Source of the DNA: DATKPA01 sp051955985
GTDB taxonomy: Bacteria; Planctomycetota; Phycisphaerae; WQYP01
Length of the DNA: 64,000 nt
Reading direction: 5' to 3'
Assembly: GCA_051955985.1 (NCBI GenBank)
Contig: JBQCGD010000079.1
Span: 15,360-79,359, forward strand
The first letter of the stretch is position 1; each line of letters begins with the position of its first letter. Positions 25,263 through 32,897 of the stretch are shown in pieces. The translations under genes were made by a program, and so were the position numbers. The notes below the pieces were generated by a model. That model saw nothing but the letters and a program-made list of their open reading frames with translations, was not told the origin of the DNA and did no database searches.

Positions 25263-26564
25263 TCAATGGGCGTGGGAGGCGATGAGAGCGATGATGGCGG
25301 CGGCGAGGGCGAGGACGAGGATGAAGAGGGTGATTTTGATCCAACTGTAGGGGCGGGTGCCGGAGACTTCGCCGGTGCGGGCGTTGACGAGGATGCGGTG
25401 GGTCTGGCCCTGGTAGCGGTAAACGGCGAGCCACATGGGGAGGAGGATGTGCTTGTAGGTGACGCCGACGTGCTGGGTGTTGACGGAGGAGAGCTGCTGG
25501 TGGTCGCCGCCGATATCGCGCATGCAGAGGATGCGGATTTCGTTGTTCATGATGGCCTGGGCGGTTTTGAAGCCGTCGGGGAGGGGGATGACGTAGCGTT
25601 CGGTTTTGAAGCCGGCGAGGTATTCGGACTTGAAGGAGTTGAGGTCTTTGAGGTCCCAGGGTTCGAGGTTGGCGACGAGTTTGTCGGGGAGGGATTTGGA
25701 GGCGCAGACGAGGATGTCGTCGAAGAAGTGATCGACTTCGCCGGCGACGTAGGTCCAGCGGGTGCGGCGGACCTGGCGGGTCTGGGTTTTTCCCTGGGAG
25801 TCGGTGTAGGTTTCGGTGTCCCAGTAGTCGTCGCCGCGCTGGCCGGTGTAGTGGGTGTAGGTCATGGAGTCGTAAGTCCAGAAGGGCATGTAGACGCCGG
25901 AGAGTTGGCCGAGGTTGGCGAGTTGTTTGAGGTTGGAGGGGGCGAACCAGCGGGAGGCGATCCAGTTGTTGAAGGCGGAGATGGCGTCGCGCTGGGGGAT
26001 GTGGAAGGGGAGGAGTGATTCGGGGCAGATCATGGCGGCGGCGGAGGTGCGGGGGACGTTTTCGAGGTGGGTGGCGCAGAAGGGGCAGGATTGGGTTTCG
26101 ACGTTGTCTTCGAGGAGGACGTTGGCGCCGCAGCCGGGGCAGCGGACTTCGGAGGAGCGGCCGGCGATAGTGCCGGTGTCGCAGTGGAGTTTCTGGAGGG
26201 CGGAGAGGTAGTCGTGTTCCTGGACTTTGGAGGAGTCGGGGGCGATTTGTTCGACGTGGCCGCAGTAGGGGCATTTGAGGGCGCGTTGGGAGGGGTCGAA
26301 GTCGAGGCGTGCGCCGCAGTTTTTGCAGGGGAATTTGCGGTCGGTTGGGGGGGCGTTGGTGGTTGTGGGGGGCTTGGTTTGAGGGGGGGTGTTGGTGGGG
26401 ATGGGGGGCGGGGCGGGCGGGGTGGTGGTTGCGGTAGCGGTGGGGCTTGAGGAGATGACGGGGGGGACGCGCGGGGGTGGTGTGGAGCGGCGGAGGCGAG
26501 TGGCGTCGTCGATGGAGATTTTGCCGGAGAGGATTTCGCGGGCGAGTTCGCGGTCGTCGGGCAT
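25263..26564 (-). CDS. Zinc-ribbon membrane-anchored protein, YdjG-like
   Basis: The start at 26564 (MPDDRELAREIL) has GGA 8 nt upstream. The 433-aa product has a Pro/Thr-rich N-terminal linker (about 35-75), two tandem zinc ribbons (CKNCGARL...CPYCG and CPGCGANV...CPFC, residues about 80-170), and a large region rich in aromatic residues (FWTYDSMTYTHYTGQRG). It ends with a C-terminal transmembrane helix (ITLFILVLALAAAIIALIA). This architecture matches TFIIB-type zinc-ribbon proteins such as Bacillus YdjG, which cluster with the SPFH protein YdjI and a PspA homologue. Here the SPFH gene follows across an inserted toxin-antitoxin pair. The role in membrane-stress response is inferred from that pairing. 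Confidence 0.8.
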   Translation of the reverse strand: MPDDRELAREILSGKISIDDATRLRRSTPPPRVPPVISSSPTATATTTPPAPPPIPTNTPPQTKPPTTTNAPPTDRKFPCKNCGARLDFDPSQRALKCPYCGHVEQIAPDSSKVQEHDYLSALQKLHCDTGTIAGRSSEVRCPGCGANVLLEDNVETQSCPFCATHLENVPRTSAAAMICPESLLPFHIPQRDAISAFNNWIASRWFAPSNLKQLANLGQLSGVYMPFWTYDSMTYTHYTGQRGDDYWDTETYTDSQGKTQTRQVRRTRWTYVAGEVDHFFDDILVCASKSLPDKLVANLEPWDLKDLNSFKSEYLAGFKTERYVIPLPDGFKTAQAIMNNEIRILCMRDIGGDHQQLSSVNTQHVGVTYKHILLPMWLAVYRYQGQTHRILVNARTGEVSGTRPYSWIKITLFILVLALAAAIIALIASHAH

Positions 26565-26610
26565 GGGAGGTCCTATATAATGTGGGCATCTCAACATGCG
26601 GTGGGAATGT

Positions 26611-26616
26611 TATAAT
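26611..26616 (+). promoter_or_regulatory. TATAAT -10 element of the toxin-antitoxin operon
   Basis: TATAAT lies 21 bp before the antitoxin ATG. No good -35 is visible. The antitoxin probably autorepresses here, as in other VapBC-type operons. Confidence 0.5.
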
Positions 26617-26636
26617 CTAAGCGATAGAGGTGATAC

Positions 26637-26852
26637 ATGGTGAGAGCGAAGACCATTGCAGGATCGCGAGAAGAGATTCTCCGGGCGATCCGGGAAAGCC
26701 CTGGGGAAGTGATCGAAGCGATTGTTTTTGTCGAGGATGGGGTGGAGACGTCGACGAAGCAGAGCTTGGAGGATGTTGAACCGCCGACCGTGAATGTGCC
26801 AGACGTGGATTATTCGCGAGAGGCGATGTATCGCGGTCCGGATGATCAATGA
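26637..26852 (+). CDS. Antitoxin of a VapBC-type module
   Basis: This 71-aa protein has GAGGTG upstream and overlaps the PIN toxin gene by 4 nt (ATGA), the classical antitoxin-toxin arrangement. The N-terminal MVRAKTIAGSREEILRAIRESPGEVIEAIVFVEDG could form a short DNA-binding or dimerising fold. The acidic C-terminal half (DVEPPTVNVPDVDYSREAMYRGPDD) would wrap the toxin. I do not recognise the DNA-binding family, so the assignment rests on position and size. GC content is clearly lower than in flanking genes, consistent with transfer. Confidence 0.75.
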   Translation: MVRAKTIAGSREEILRAIRESPGEVIEAIVFVEDGVETSTKQSLEDVEPPTVNVPDVDYSREAMYRGPDDQ

Positions 26853-27295
26853 TCCTGGTGGATACAAATATCTTGGCTCGATACACGAATTCCGGAGACC
26901 CGCAGGGGCTGGTTGTGCGGCGTGCTCTCGAGCGATTGAAGAGCCGCGGGGAGAGCGTGGTAATGGTGCCTCAGAACATTCACGAGTTCTGGGCCGTCGC
27001 GACGCGACCACGGGGGCCGCGGCCGATGGGGGAGAATGGGTTGGGAATGAGCGTTGAGGTGGCTCGCGCATGGATTCAATTCTTTTGCCGACGATATGCC
27101 CTTTTACCTGATCTGAAAGAGTTGACGGCATCGTGGCTGGCCCTTGTGGCGGACAATAGAGTGACCGGATATCGCTGTCACGACGCGAGATTAGTGGCGG
27201 CAATGGCAACTTATGGAATACAGCGCATTCTTACGTTCAACGCAAAGGATTTTTCGGCGCTCGGCATCAATGTCGTCGATCCGCAAACTGTGTAG
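26849..27295 (+). CDS. vapC: PIN-domain ribonuclease toxin (VapC family)
   Basis: This 148-aa PIN protein shows the acidic catalytic set: Asp5 in ILVDTNILAR, Glu near residue 46 in IHEFWAV, Asp near 112 in CHDARLVAAM and Asp near 131 in FNAKDFSALGI. VapC toxins cleave RNA (often tRNA or rRNA) with Mg2+ and are silenced by the cognate antitoxin. The start overlaps the antitoxin stop by 4 nt. The module sits between YdjG-like and SPFH genes, and its stop is only 2 bp from the SPFH stop codon on the opposite strand. Codon use is less GC-biased than in the neighbours. Confidence 0.92.
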   Translation: MILVDTNILARYTNSGDPQGLVVRRALERLKSRGESVVMVPQNIHEFWAVATRPRGPRPMGENGLGMSVEVARAWIQFFCRRYALLPDLKELTASWLALVADNRVTGYRCHDARLVAAMATYGIQRILTFNAKDFSALGINVVDPQTV

Positions 27296-27297
27296 GA

Positions 27298-28407
27298 TTA
27301 CTTTGGCAGTGGCGGGGGGACGGCGGTGAAGAGGTTGGCGAGGTCGGGGATGGAGTCGGCGGGGGACCAGTTGGGCATGCCTTGTTTCCAGACGAGGGTT
27401 TGGCGGGTGAGGGCGCCTTCGCGGGCTTTTTGGGCGAGGGTGTTGAGGTCGAAGGGGCCTTGCTGGGTGTTGTTGATGGCGATGTAGAAGGGGGAGGTGG
27501 TGGGGAGCGGGGGTGGAGCGGCGTTGCCTGCGGCAGCGCCAGCACTGGGGTTCATGGCGTTGCGCATCTGGTCGGCCATGATTTGGCCGGTGGCGAGGCC
27601 GGCGCCGAGGCCGGACATGCCGCTGGGGTTTTTGGCGGCGTCGCCGATGGCTTGGGCGGTTTGGTATTGGGTGAATTTGTTCATGTCGCCGAGGACGCCC
27701 ATCTTGGTGCGCTGGTCGAGGGCTTGTTCGACTTCGGGGGGGAGGGAGATGTTTTCGATGAGGAAGCTGGTGAGGGCGAGGCCGAGGGCGGCGAGGTCGG
27801 GTTTGATGACTTCGAGGGCGACTTTGCTGATTTTGTCGTAGTTGCCGGCGAGGTCGAGGACGGCGATTTTGGATTGGCCGATGGCGTCGACGAAGCGCGA
27901 GACGATGGTGTTGCGGAGCTGGTTGGAGATTTCGAAGGTTTCGAACATCGGGTCGGTGACGACGAGTTGCTTGAGGAAGGTGGCGGGGTCGGCGATGTGG
28001 AAGGCGTAGGAGCCGAAGGCGCGGACGCGCACGGGGCCGAACTCGGCGTCGCGCATCATGATGGGGTTCTGGGTGCCCCACTTCTGGTCGGTCCACTGGC
28101 GCATGGAGAGGAAGTAGACTTCGGCTTTAAAGGGGGATTCGAAGCCGTACTTCCAGCCTTTGAGGGTGGAGAGGATGGGGAGGTTCTGGGTGGAGAGGGT
28201 GAAGGTGCCTGGGGTGGTGAAAATGTCGGAGAGCTGGCCCTCGTTGACGAAGAGGGCGTTCTGGCCTTCACGGACGACGAGCTTGGCGCCCATCTTGATT
28301 TCGTTGTTGGCGCGTGGGAAGCGATAGGCAAGGATGTCGTTCTGGGGCGGCTCGTTCCACTCGATGATGTCGATGAACTGGCCGCGGAGGACGTTGAAAA
28401 TCGACAT
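27298..28407 (-). CDS. SPFH/band-7 protein with C-terminal GYF_2-like domain, YdjI-like
   Basis: The start at 28407 (MSIFNVLRGQFIDIIEW) has GAGGAGAAG just upstream. Residues about 1-290 match the YdjI-type SPFH family (IIEWNEPPQNDILAYRFPR..., LVVREGQNALFVNEGQL, GSYAFHIADPATFLKQLV). After a Gly/Ala-rich linker, a GYF_2-type domain ends the 369-aa protein (FYIAINNTQQGPFDLNTLAQ...GALTRQTLVWKQGMPNWSPA). In Bacillus, YdjI anchors the PspA homologue YdjF at the membrane. The paired zinc-ribbon gene here supports the same system, but no pspA is in the window. Confidence 0.88.
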   Translation of the reverse strand: MSIFNVLRGQFIDIIEWNEPPQNDILAYRFPRANNEIKMGAKLVVREGQNALFVNEGQLSDIFTTPGTFTLSTQNLPILSTLKGWKYGFESPFKAEVYFLSMRQWTDQKWGTQNPIMMRDAEFGPVRVRAFGSYAFHIADPATFLKQLVVTDPMFETFEISNQLRNTIVSRFVDAIGQSKIAVLDLAGNYDKISKVALEVIKPDLAALGLALTSFLIENISLPPEVEQALDQRTKMGVLGDMNKFTQYQTAQAIGDAAKNPSGMSGLGAGLATGQIMADQMRNAMNPSAGAAAGNAAPPPLPTTSPFYIAINNTQQGPFDLNTLAQKAREGALTRQTLVWKQGMPNWSPADSIPDLANLFTAVPPPLPK

Positions 28408-28530
28408 GGTTCTTCTCCTCGAATGATTGAAGCCCCCGCTCCCCGCGAACTGAAGCTCCATCCCACCTAAACAGCGGTGAAAGGGGAAAGAATCCGCAGG
28501 CAATTCGGGCGCAAGGGCGGAGAGCCGGGA

Positions 28531-28872
28531 TTATTTGGCGGCGGGGCCGGCGTTGTCGAGGCCGGCGGCGCCGACATCGGAAACCTTATAAAATTCCGAA
28601 ACGGTGACGGAATGGATCGAACCGTCTTCCAATCGGGCATCGAGTGTTTTATCCTTGTCAGGATCGGGGACGGTTTTGAAAAAGATCACTTCCCCCTTCC
28701 GAATGAGAAGCTTGTCGGCGTCGGCGGTATGACAGTCGGCGTTGGCCGCGAAAATGTGCTTATATTCGGCGTGCGGGTGGGATTCGGCAAAAGTGGTGAC
28801 AGCGGCGGGTTCCGCGGCAATCACGGCTGAAGTGAAGAGCAGCGAAGCGAAAGCTATCGACTTGAGGTGCAT
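28531..28872 (-). CDS. Small secreted protein
   Basis: This 113-aa product has a clear signal peptide (MHLKSIAFASLLFTSAVIA|AE) and an AGGAG ribosome-binding site. The mature domain of about 90 residues contains HPHAEYKHIFAANADCHTADADKLLIRKGEVIFFKT and two short strands. There is a single cysteine and no lipobox. I recognise no family. It lies upstream of and divergent from the trehalose gene. Confidence 0.65.
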   Translation of the reverse strand: MHLKSIAFASLLFTSAVIAAEPAAVTTFAESHPHAEYKHIFAANADCHTADADKLLIRKGEVIFFKTVPDPDKDKTLDARLEDGSIHSVTVSEFYKVSDVGAAGLDNAGPAAK

Positions 28873-28947
28873 ATTTTGCTCCTGTGAAAGAGGTGACGGA
28901 AAGGAATTCTACCCGCGGTTTGGAAAGAGCGAAATTCAACAAAGTTC

Positions 28948-31188
28948 ATGGGGCAACTTTCAATGATGGAAAAGTTTATCAACGTATCGAACCGGCTGCC
29001 GGTGACGATTACGGACACGATTCAGAAGTCCTCGGGCGGGCTGGTGTCAGCGCTGGAGGCGGTGAGAAACAACCGGGAATTCGTGTGGGTGGGCTGGCCT
29101 GGGGAAATCGCCGATCCGGGGCGGCAGAAGGAATTCGACAAGAAACTGCGCTCGGACTATCAGTACTTTCCCGTATTTGTTCCGCAGGCACAGGTGGACG
29201 GGTTTTACCACGGGTTTTCGAACTCGACGCTGTGGCCGATCCTGCATTCGCTTCCGTACTACATGAGTTACAAGAAGACGTGGTGGCAGGACTACGTGGC
29301 GGTGAATGCGGCGTTCGCGGACAAAGTGCTGGAGATCGCGGGGGACCGGGACATCGTCTGGGTGCACGACTATCACCTGATGCTGCTGCCGGCGATGCTG
29401 CGGGCGAAGCGTCCGAAGCTGCGGATCGGTTTTTTCCTGCACACGCCGTTTCCGCCGGAGGAGCTGTTCCGCTGCCTGCCGCACCGAGAGGAACTGCTCG
29501 AGGGGCTGGTGGGGGCGGACCTGATCGGGTTCCACACGTTCACGTACCTGCGGGATTTCCAGGCGACGCTGCTGCGGCTGCTGGGGATCGAATCGACGAT
29601 GACGTCGTTCTCGCACAACGACCGGAACGTGTCGATGGGGGTTTATCCGATCGGGATCAACGCGGAGAGTTTTCAGCAGAAGCTCGACTCGCCGGAGTTT
29701 CACCAGCGGCGGGAGGAGTTGAGCAAGCTGTACGAAGGGAAGCAGATCATCCTGGGGGTGGAGCGGCTTGATTACACGAAGGGGCTGCCGCGGCGGTTGC
29801 GGGCGATGGAAACATTTTTGCGGGGGTGTCCGGATCCGAACAAGGTGATGTTCATCCTGATCTGCGTGCCGTCGCGGGGGGCGGTGCCGGCGTACAAGGA
29901 GCTGCGGCAGACGGTGGAGAGCCGGGTCGGGGAGATCAACGGCCGATTTGCGACGGTGGAGAACACGCCGATCCGGTTCATTCACCAGAACGTGGAGTTC
30001 ACGGATTTGTGTGCGTTGTATTCGATTGCGGATGTGTGCCTGACGACGCCGCTGCGGGATGGGATGAACCTGGTGGCGAAGGAATACGTGGCGTGCCAGC
30101 AGAACAACGCGGGGGTGCTGGTGCTGAGCGAATTCGCGGGGGCGTCGGAGGAGTTGTACCTGGCGCTGCGGGTGAATCCGTACAACATTCACGAGGTGGC
30201 AGACGCGATCGAGACGGGGCTGTCGATGCCGCTGAAGGAGCGGCAACTGCGGATGAAGCGGATGCGGGAGCGGGTGCTGCGTTACGACGCGCGGCACTGG
30301 GCGGACCGGTTCTTGGGGGACCTGGCGTCGCGCGAGAGCCGGGAGACGGCCACGGCGGAGGCCTTGGAAGGGCACATGAAGGAGATCCTGGGGCGGATTG
30401 CGGAGGCGAAGCGGATCGCGTTCTTCCTGGATTATGACGGATCTCTGCGCGAGATCGTGAGCGATCCATCGACGGCGACGCCGACGGCGGAACTGACGGC
30501 GCTGTTCAGCCGGCTTGCGGCGGAGCCGCGCATCGACACGTACATCATCAGCGGGCGAAAACCGGCGGACCTGGAACTGTGGCTTGGCGAGTATCCCTTC
30601 ACGCTGATCGGGGACCACGGGTTCATGGTGCGTCCGCGCGGCGCGACGGCTTGGGTGGTCGCGGATCCGCATCTCACGTTCGAATGGAAGCAGCCCGTGC
30701 TGGGGCTGCTGCGGCATTATGAGGCGAACACGCCGGGGAGCTGGGTGGAGGAGAAGGAAGCGTCGCTGGTGTGGCATTTCCGGAACGCGGACACGGAATT
30801 CGGCTTGATCCAGGCGCGGCAACTGGTGGCGGAGCTTTCGAACATGACATCCAACCTGCCGGTGGTCGTGCGGCGGGGGAAGATGATCGTGGAAGTCTGC
30901 TCGGTGCACATCGACAAGGGGGCGGCGTTGAAACGGGCGACGCACCCGGAGGGATACGACTTTGTCTTTGTGGCTGGCGACGACCAGACGGACGAACTGA
31001 TGCTGCGGCTGCAGGGGCCGGAACTGGTGCGGGTGAAGGTGGGCTCCGGGCCGACGGCGGCACAGTACCGGGTGGCCTCCCCGCGGATGCTGCGGCGGGT
31101 GTTGGGGAGCCTGCTGGACGCGCTGCCGCCGTTGCCGAAGGATGGCGGCCGGGGGAGTGCCCATGCGAAGCTGCCGGTGAACCGTTAA
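28948..31188 (+). CDS. otsA: Fused trehalose-6-phosphate synthase / trehalose-6-phosphate phosphatase
   Basis: This 746-aa protein joins two activities. Residues about 1-470 are the GT20 synthase (VSNRLPVTI, GGLVSALE, VWVGWPG, WVHDYHLMLLP, RLDYTKGLPRRL, PLRDGMNLVAKEYVA), which makes trehalose-6-phosphate from UDP-glucose and glucose-6-phosphate. Residues about 490-740 are the HAD phosphatase (FFLDYDGSL with nucleophile Asp, GRK, GDDQTDE), which releases trehalose. Such OtsA-OtsB fusions are known in several bacteria and resemble yeast and plant forms. ATG at 28948 or 28963 are both possible starts. Trehalose protects against osmotic and desiccation stress. A terminator follows at 31248. Confidence 0.95.
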   Translation: MGQLSMMEKFINVSNRLPVTITDTIQKSSGGLVSALEAVRNNREFVWVGWPGEIADPGRQKEFDKKLRSDYQYFPVFVPQAQVDGFYHGFSNSTLWPILHSLPYYMSYKKTWWQDYVAVNAAFADKVLEIAGDRDIVWVHDYHLMLLPAMLRAKRPKLRIGFFLHTPFPPEELFRCLPHREELLEGLVGADLIGFHTFTYLRDFQATLLRLLGIESTMTSFSHNDRNVSMGVYPIGINAESFQQKLDSPEFHQRREELSKLYEGKQIILGVERLDYTKGLPRRLRAMETFLRGCPDPNKVMFILICVPSRGAVPAYKELRQTVESRVGEINGRFATVENTPIRFIHQNVEFTDLCALYSIADVCLTTPLRDGMNLVAKEYVACQQNNAGVLVLSEFAGASEELYLALRVNPYNIHEVADAIETGLSMPLKERQLRMKRMRERVLRYDARHWADRFLGDLASRESRETATAEALEGHMKEILGRIAEAKRIAFFLDYDGSLREIVSDPSTATPTAELTALFSRLAAEPRIDTYIISGRKPADLELWLGEYPFTLIGDHGFMVRPRGATAWVVADPHLTFEWKQPVLGLLRHYEANTPGSWVEEKEASLVWHFRNADTEFGLIQARQLVAELSNMTSNLPVVVRRGKMIVEVCSVHIDKGAALKRATHPEGYDFVFVAGDDQTDELMLRLQGPELVRVKVGSGPTAAQYRVASPRMLRRVLGSLLDALPPLPKDGGRGSAHAKLPVNR

Positions 31189-31662
31189 GCCCCCCCTACT
31201 CCCCCCCGTGGACGTCGGATCCGGGGGGGGGCGGTAGCGCACGAAAAAAGGCATGCACCGATGGTTCGGCGGCATGCCTTCTTTCGAGAATCCTTCCACA
31301 TCCCGGGTCAATCCGTTAACGCCGGTACTGCGTTGGTTGCTATATCAAACGCCGGGGTTTCGGAAGAGGTTCCGGAAAAGTTCAAGAATCCTGGAGGAGG
31401 TGAAACGGGGGGGATGGAGCGCGGATCGGGAGGGGGAGGGGGGTGCGGGGGAGAGGATGCGGCTATCCCACCTTCTTCAACGTCGGCGGCCCCCCCGCGA
31501 TGACCCCGTCGCAGGTCCAGCGAGGCGCGAGCCCGCAGCAGTAAAATTACGAGAACGAACCTCGAAAAATTGCGGGGGCGGCGGGGCAGCCATGGGGCGA
31601 CAATGCTGGTCGCCATGGCGCGTCCGCTGCCGGCAGCGGCGCGCCTCTCGGGAGGAATCGCC
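31189..31662. other. Intergenic region after otsA
   Basis: This 474-bp stretch contains G/C homopolymer runs near 31189-31232, the otsA terminator (31248-31280), and a hairpin around 31590-31617. I see no convincing gene. Plus-strand GC skew changes from G-rich back toward C-rich across this region and the following gene. Confidence 0.5.
31248..31280 (+). terminator. Intrinsic terminator after otsA
   Basis: AAGGCATGC (31248-31256) pairs perfectly with GCATGCCTT (31272-31280). It is preceded by an A-tract and followed by CTTTC. Confidence 0.75.
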
Positions 31663-32616
31663 ATGACCCCGCGCATGCCCCGTCGGATTCAAGCGGCTTT
31701 CACGACGCTGCTCCTGCTGCTCGTGAGTTCCGCCGCGTTCGCCCAGAACGCTGCGCCGACGGACCAGGATCTCCAGCAGATGTTCGACAAAAAGGAATAC
31801 CGCTACTGCCTGCAGCAAACGGCGCGCGTGCTCCGGATGCAGGGGCTGGCGACCACGGCGTACAATCGGTGCACGCTGCAGATGCGCCGCGGCGAATGCT
31901 TCCTGAACCTGGGCGACTACCCCAGCGCGTTGCTCGCGTTCCAGGCCGCGATGTCCGCCTCGCCGACGCCCGCGCAGGCCGAACAGTGCCGGGCGATCGT
32001 GGCGCTGGTCAAGGCGAGCCGCAACGGGCAATACGCCCCCCCGCCGCCGGCGTCTCCGATCGGGATCATTTCGCCCGACACGCGCAAGTTGGCGATGCAG
32101 GCGCTCCTTGCCGAGCGCCTGGCCGGCGCCGCCGCTGAAATCAAGGCGGCGCAGAACGCGACGTCGCTGGTCCCGATCATCCGCTTTGTTCCCAGGGCCC
32201 AGGAGCTCCACGCGATCGAGATCGCCGGCTTCGACGACGACCCGCAAACCCGCCCGATGCTGCAATCCATCGGCGAACTTGCCCGCACCATGATCTCCGC
32301 CGAACTTGCCAACGTGGACGCCCGCATCACCGGCATCGAACACCGCGCCAACCAGATGGCCTCCTCCGGCTTTAACTGGGTCACCGCCGCCAACGGCTCC
32401 GAACTCCTCGTCGCCGATACCCGCATCGGCCTCACCTCCACCGACCGCGAAACGCTGCGGCAGCTCACGCCCTATCTCCAGGACATCACCACCGCCTGCA
32501 ACCGCGGCAAGCAGGTCGCCCAATCGCTCGGCGCTGATGGCAAAGCGTGGGAGCCGCTGATCGCACAATCCAAATCCGTGTCGGAGCGCGTGCAGAACGT
32601 TCTCGACGCCGAGTAA
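31663..32616 (+). CDS. Secreted protein with TPR-like helical N-terminal region
   Basis: The start at 31663 (MTPRMPRRIQAAFTTLLLLLVSSAAFAQ) has GGAGG 7 nt upstream and gives a clean signal peptide ending AFA|QN. The 317-aa product has one or two TPR-like helical hairpins (residues about 40-115: DLQQMFDKKEYRYCLQQTARVLR...RRGECFLNLGDYPSALLAFQAAMSASP). A second helical domain follows and ends with a Ser/Glu-rich helix. The function is unknown. Codon usage changes near 32,200, from mixed to extremely C-ending. Confidence 0.7.
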   Translation: MTPRMPRRIQAAFTTLLLLLVSSAAFAQNAAPTDQDLQQMFDKKEYRYCLQQTARVLRMQGLATTAYNRCTLQMRRGECFLNLGDYPSALLAFQAAMSASPTPAQAEQCRAIVALVKASRNGQYAPPPPASPIGIISPDTRKLAMQALLAERLAGAAAEIKAAQNATSLVPIIRFVPRAQELHAIEIAGFDDDPQTRPMLQSIGELARTMISAELANVDARITGIEHRANQMASSGFNWVTAANGSELLVADTRIGLTSTDRETLRQLTPYLQDITTACNRGKQVAQSLGADGKAWEPLIAQSKSVSERVQNVLDAE

Positions 32617-32684
32617 CGGCACCCCGCGCTGACGTTCGTTCCCCCGCGGAGGGCAACTTTGCTTCTTCTCCGCCGCAAAAAAGG

Positions 32685-32713
32685 AAAAACCCCTGATCAC
32701 TCAGGGGTTTTTT
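32685..32713. terminator. Bidirectional intrinsic terminator
   Basis: ACCCCTGA (32689-32696) pairs with TCAGGGGT (32701-32708) around a TCAC loop, with A5 before and T6 after. It can serve both the 31663 gene (plus) and tRNA-Ser (minus). Confidence 0.85.
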
Positions 32714-32716
32714 ACG

Positions 32717-32804
32717 CGGAGAGAGAGGGATTCGAACCCTCGGTAGGCTCATCACCTACACACGATTTCCAGTCGTGTTCCTTCAGCCGCTCGGACACCT
32801 CTCC
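32717..32804 (-). tRNA. tRNA-Ser(GGA)
   Basis: The 88-nt minus-strand sequence folds as a class II tRNA. The 7-bp acceptor stem is GGAGAGG/TCTCTCC. The anticodon arm ACACGACTGGAAATCGTGT carries the anticodon GGA, the long variable arm is GTAGGTGATGAGCCTAC, and the T-arm is GAGGGTTCGAATCCCTC. The discriminator base is G and the 3' CCA is not encoded. It reads UCC and UCU codons. Confidence 0.97.
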
Positions 32805-32897
32805 GGAAAGGGACCTCTACTTTCGGGCGAGCTCCAGATTTTAATGGATTCAGCCCAGCCTGGTCAATTTCATTGGGACGCGATTTTCGGACACCGC

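Noticed and set aside
17700..31300. Prophage or integrative element
   Set aside because: The skew-reversed block has no integrase, phage structural genes or attachment-site duplication; its genes are chromosomal in type.
29047..31311. 754-codon minus-strand frame opposite otsA
   Set aside because: Arg/Pro/His-rich composition typical of high-GC antisense frames; otsA on the plus strand has all family motifs.
32717..32804. tRNA-Ser as an integration site
   Set aside because: No integrase or duplicated 3' tRNA segment is present nearby.
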